Below, piece by piece: positions 33,822-34,932 of a stretch of DNA of 34,932 nt (the stretch's first letter is position 1; every line of letters begins with the position of its first letter). The stretch lies in contig DUTL01000159.1 in the NCBI GenBank assembly GCA_012842105.1, positions 1 through 34,932 on the forward strand. Direction: 5' to 3'. This DNA is from Candidatus Fermentithermobacillaceae bacterium (GTDB lineage: Bacteria > Bacillota > Sulfobacillia > Fermentithermobacillales > Fermentithermobacillaceae). The notes beneath the pieces were generated by a model. The model did no database searches and had not been told where the DNA came from. It was given only the letters and a program-made list of their open reading frames with translations. A program made the position numbers and the translations under genes.

Positions 33822-34932
33822 GCGCTCCCAAAGGCCCGAAAATCAGGGCAGCTCAATTTGACGTGCTAAAACTGGGCCATCTTGAATCAAATCAGGTGTC
33901 AGTAATGCTCGGGTTTCTGCTCGCCACAAAAGTGTTTCTAACTCTTCCTTCTTACGTTACCGTTAAGGCAGGAACCGGCGCATGGATTACTATAGCCATC
34001 TCGGCGGCCCTTGCATCAGCTGGCCTGTGGGGGTGGGTTAAATGGTCACAGGCCACCGGGGGCCTGGGGTTTGCACCTTCCTTAAGGATTACGCTGGGCA
34101 GAACGCTTGGAGATTTGACAACTCTGGCGATAACCATATATTTCCTGCTTGTAACATCGTTTAGCGTTAGGGTATTCGCCGGAGGCGCGGTAATTGGCCT
34201 TTTGCCGGAATTTCCCATTGAAATACTCATAGCGATTGTAATCTCCTCTGCAATATACGCAGCATGGCTGGGCCTGGAACCTGTAGCAAGAGCTGCGCTC
34301 TTCTTTTTTCCTATTATCGCCATATCAATTGTCCTTGTCGGCCTGGGATCTTACAGGCTTTTCGATATTCGCCATCTGCATCCTGTATTCGGCATGGGCA
34401 TCCCTGTGATACTGAAAGAGTCTGTAGTTCAGATAGGCATATTCGGAGGGATTTCTGTCACTGCAATCTTCAAGTCATACCTCAGAAACCCAGGTTGTCT
34501 TCCAAGCACAGCCTACAAGAGCCTCACTACATCAACAATATTCATGATCGCGTCTGTTGTGATAGTATCGGCAACCCTTCCTTACCCCGAGAACACCAGG
34601 CCGGTTATTTCTCTTGGAGTAATTGCACGTGCAGTATACTTGGGGCGCTTTCTTCAAAGAATCGAAGCCCTGTTCACATTTACCTGGTTCTTCGCCTCGG
34701 CGGTTCACGCCAGCGTGTGTTACATGGTAAGCCTGATCTTGCTGGGGCAGCTTATGAATACTCGAACTTACAGGCCTCTGGTACCAGGTGTTGGGTTGCT
34801 TACCTTTGGCATTGCGGCCTTGCCAAGTTCAATCCTGTCTGCAGGAAGGTTCCTGTCTGCAGTGTACACTTCCATGGGGTCAATAAGCGTAGTCTTGGGC
34901 CTGATATTGTATTTTGTTGCACAAATAAGAGG
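33818..34932 (+). CDS. GerA-family spore germination protein, B subunit, 3' end beyond window
   Basis: The ATG at 33818 overlaps the A-subunit stop by four bases (ATGA), with AGGAG eleven bases upstream. The frame stays open to the window end, 371 codons, close to the family's full length of about 365. The product is hydrophobic, with about ten membrane segments, and fits the GerAB/spore permease family (amino acid-polyamine-organocation superfamily). Early family-like stretches include VSVMLGFLLATKVFLTLPSY, and a later one is ENTRPVISLGVIARAVYLGR. GerAB proteins hold the germinant-binding site in known receptors. A C subunit gene probably follows outside the window. Confidence 0.88.
   Translation, partial: MSAPKGPKIRAAQFDVLKLGHLESNQVSVMLGFLLATKVFLTLPSYVTVKAGTGAWITIAISAALASAGLWGWVKWSQATGGLGFAPSLRITLGRTLGDLTTLAITIYFLLVTSFSVRVFAGGAVIGLLPEFPIEILIAIVISSAIYAAWLGLEPVARAALFFFPIIAISIVLVGLGSYRLFDIRHLHPVFGMGIPVILKESVVQIGIFGGISVTAIFKSYLRNPGCLPSTAYKSLTTSTIFMIASVVIVSATLPYPENTRPVISLGVIARAVYLGRFLQRIEALFTFTWFFASAVHASVCYMVSLILLGQLMNTRTYRPLVPGVGLLTFGIAALPSSILSAGRFLSAVYTSMGSISVVLGLILYFVAQIR

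Noticed and set aside
1-34932. CRISPR arrays, insertion sequences, tRNA or rRNA genes
   Set aside because: No regularly spaced repeats, transposase motifs or RNA gene signatures were seen; the window is dense with housekeeping and flagellar genes.

Overview
The window is a stretch of an endospore-forming Bacillota (Firmicutes) chromosome, most likely a Clostridia-type anaerobe. This rests on gene order and content: the dprA-topA-xerC-hslV-hslU-codY-flgB... block leading into rpsB-tsf-pyrH-frr-uppS is the classic Firmicutes arrangement, CodY is Firmicutes-specific, and a GerA-type spore germination operon lies at the right edge. The species cannot be named from the sequence alone.

From about 31,900 down to 1, every gene is read on the minus strand, so the biological order runs right to left. 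First come dprA, topA, xerC, hslV, hslU and codY (DNA uptake or recombination, supercoiling, chromosome dimer resolution, ATP-dependent proteolysis and nutrient regulation). One sigma-A-like promoter is visible before dprA and another before xerC. After codY lies a 263-base non-coding stretch. It holds a clear cyclic-di-GMP-I (GEMM-I) riboswitch followed by an intrinsic terminator that ends just before the flgB ribosome binding site. Behind it runs a tightly packed flagellar operon of about 20 kb: flgB, flgC, fliE, fliF, fliG, fliH, fliI, fliJ, fliK, flgD, a TIGR02530-type gene, flgE, motA, motB, fliL, fliM, fliN, a fused fliO-fliP, fliQ, fliR, flhB, flhA, a single-domain PilZ gene and the flagellar sigma factor. 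It is followed by a FapA/DUF342 gene and a small conserved-looking orphan. Translation and cell-envelope genes (rpsB, tsf, pyrH, frr, start of uppS) close the left side behind their own extended -10 promoter and a structured leader.

On the plus strand, from 32,142 to the right edge, lie a GerA-family A-subunit gene and a B-subunit gene that runs off the window, overlapping by four bases.

The most interesting theme is cyclic-di-GMP control at both ends of the flagellar operon: a riboswitch at the promoter-proximal end and a PilZ receptor at the distal end. The operon lacks flhF, flhG, flbD and all the che genes usually found inside it in Bacillus. Other points worth a look are the in-frame FliO-FliP fusion, a possible three-way-junction RNA before the hook gene, a hairpin between the likely Shine-Dalgarno and start of fliO-P, an operator-like palindrome before the riboswitch, and a 48-base tandem duplication in fliK. 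Start codons were chosen by Shine-Dalgarno spacing and family length; many are TTG or GTG.
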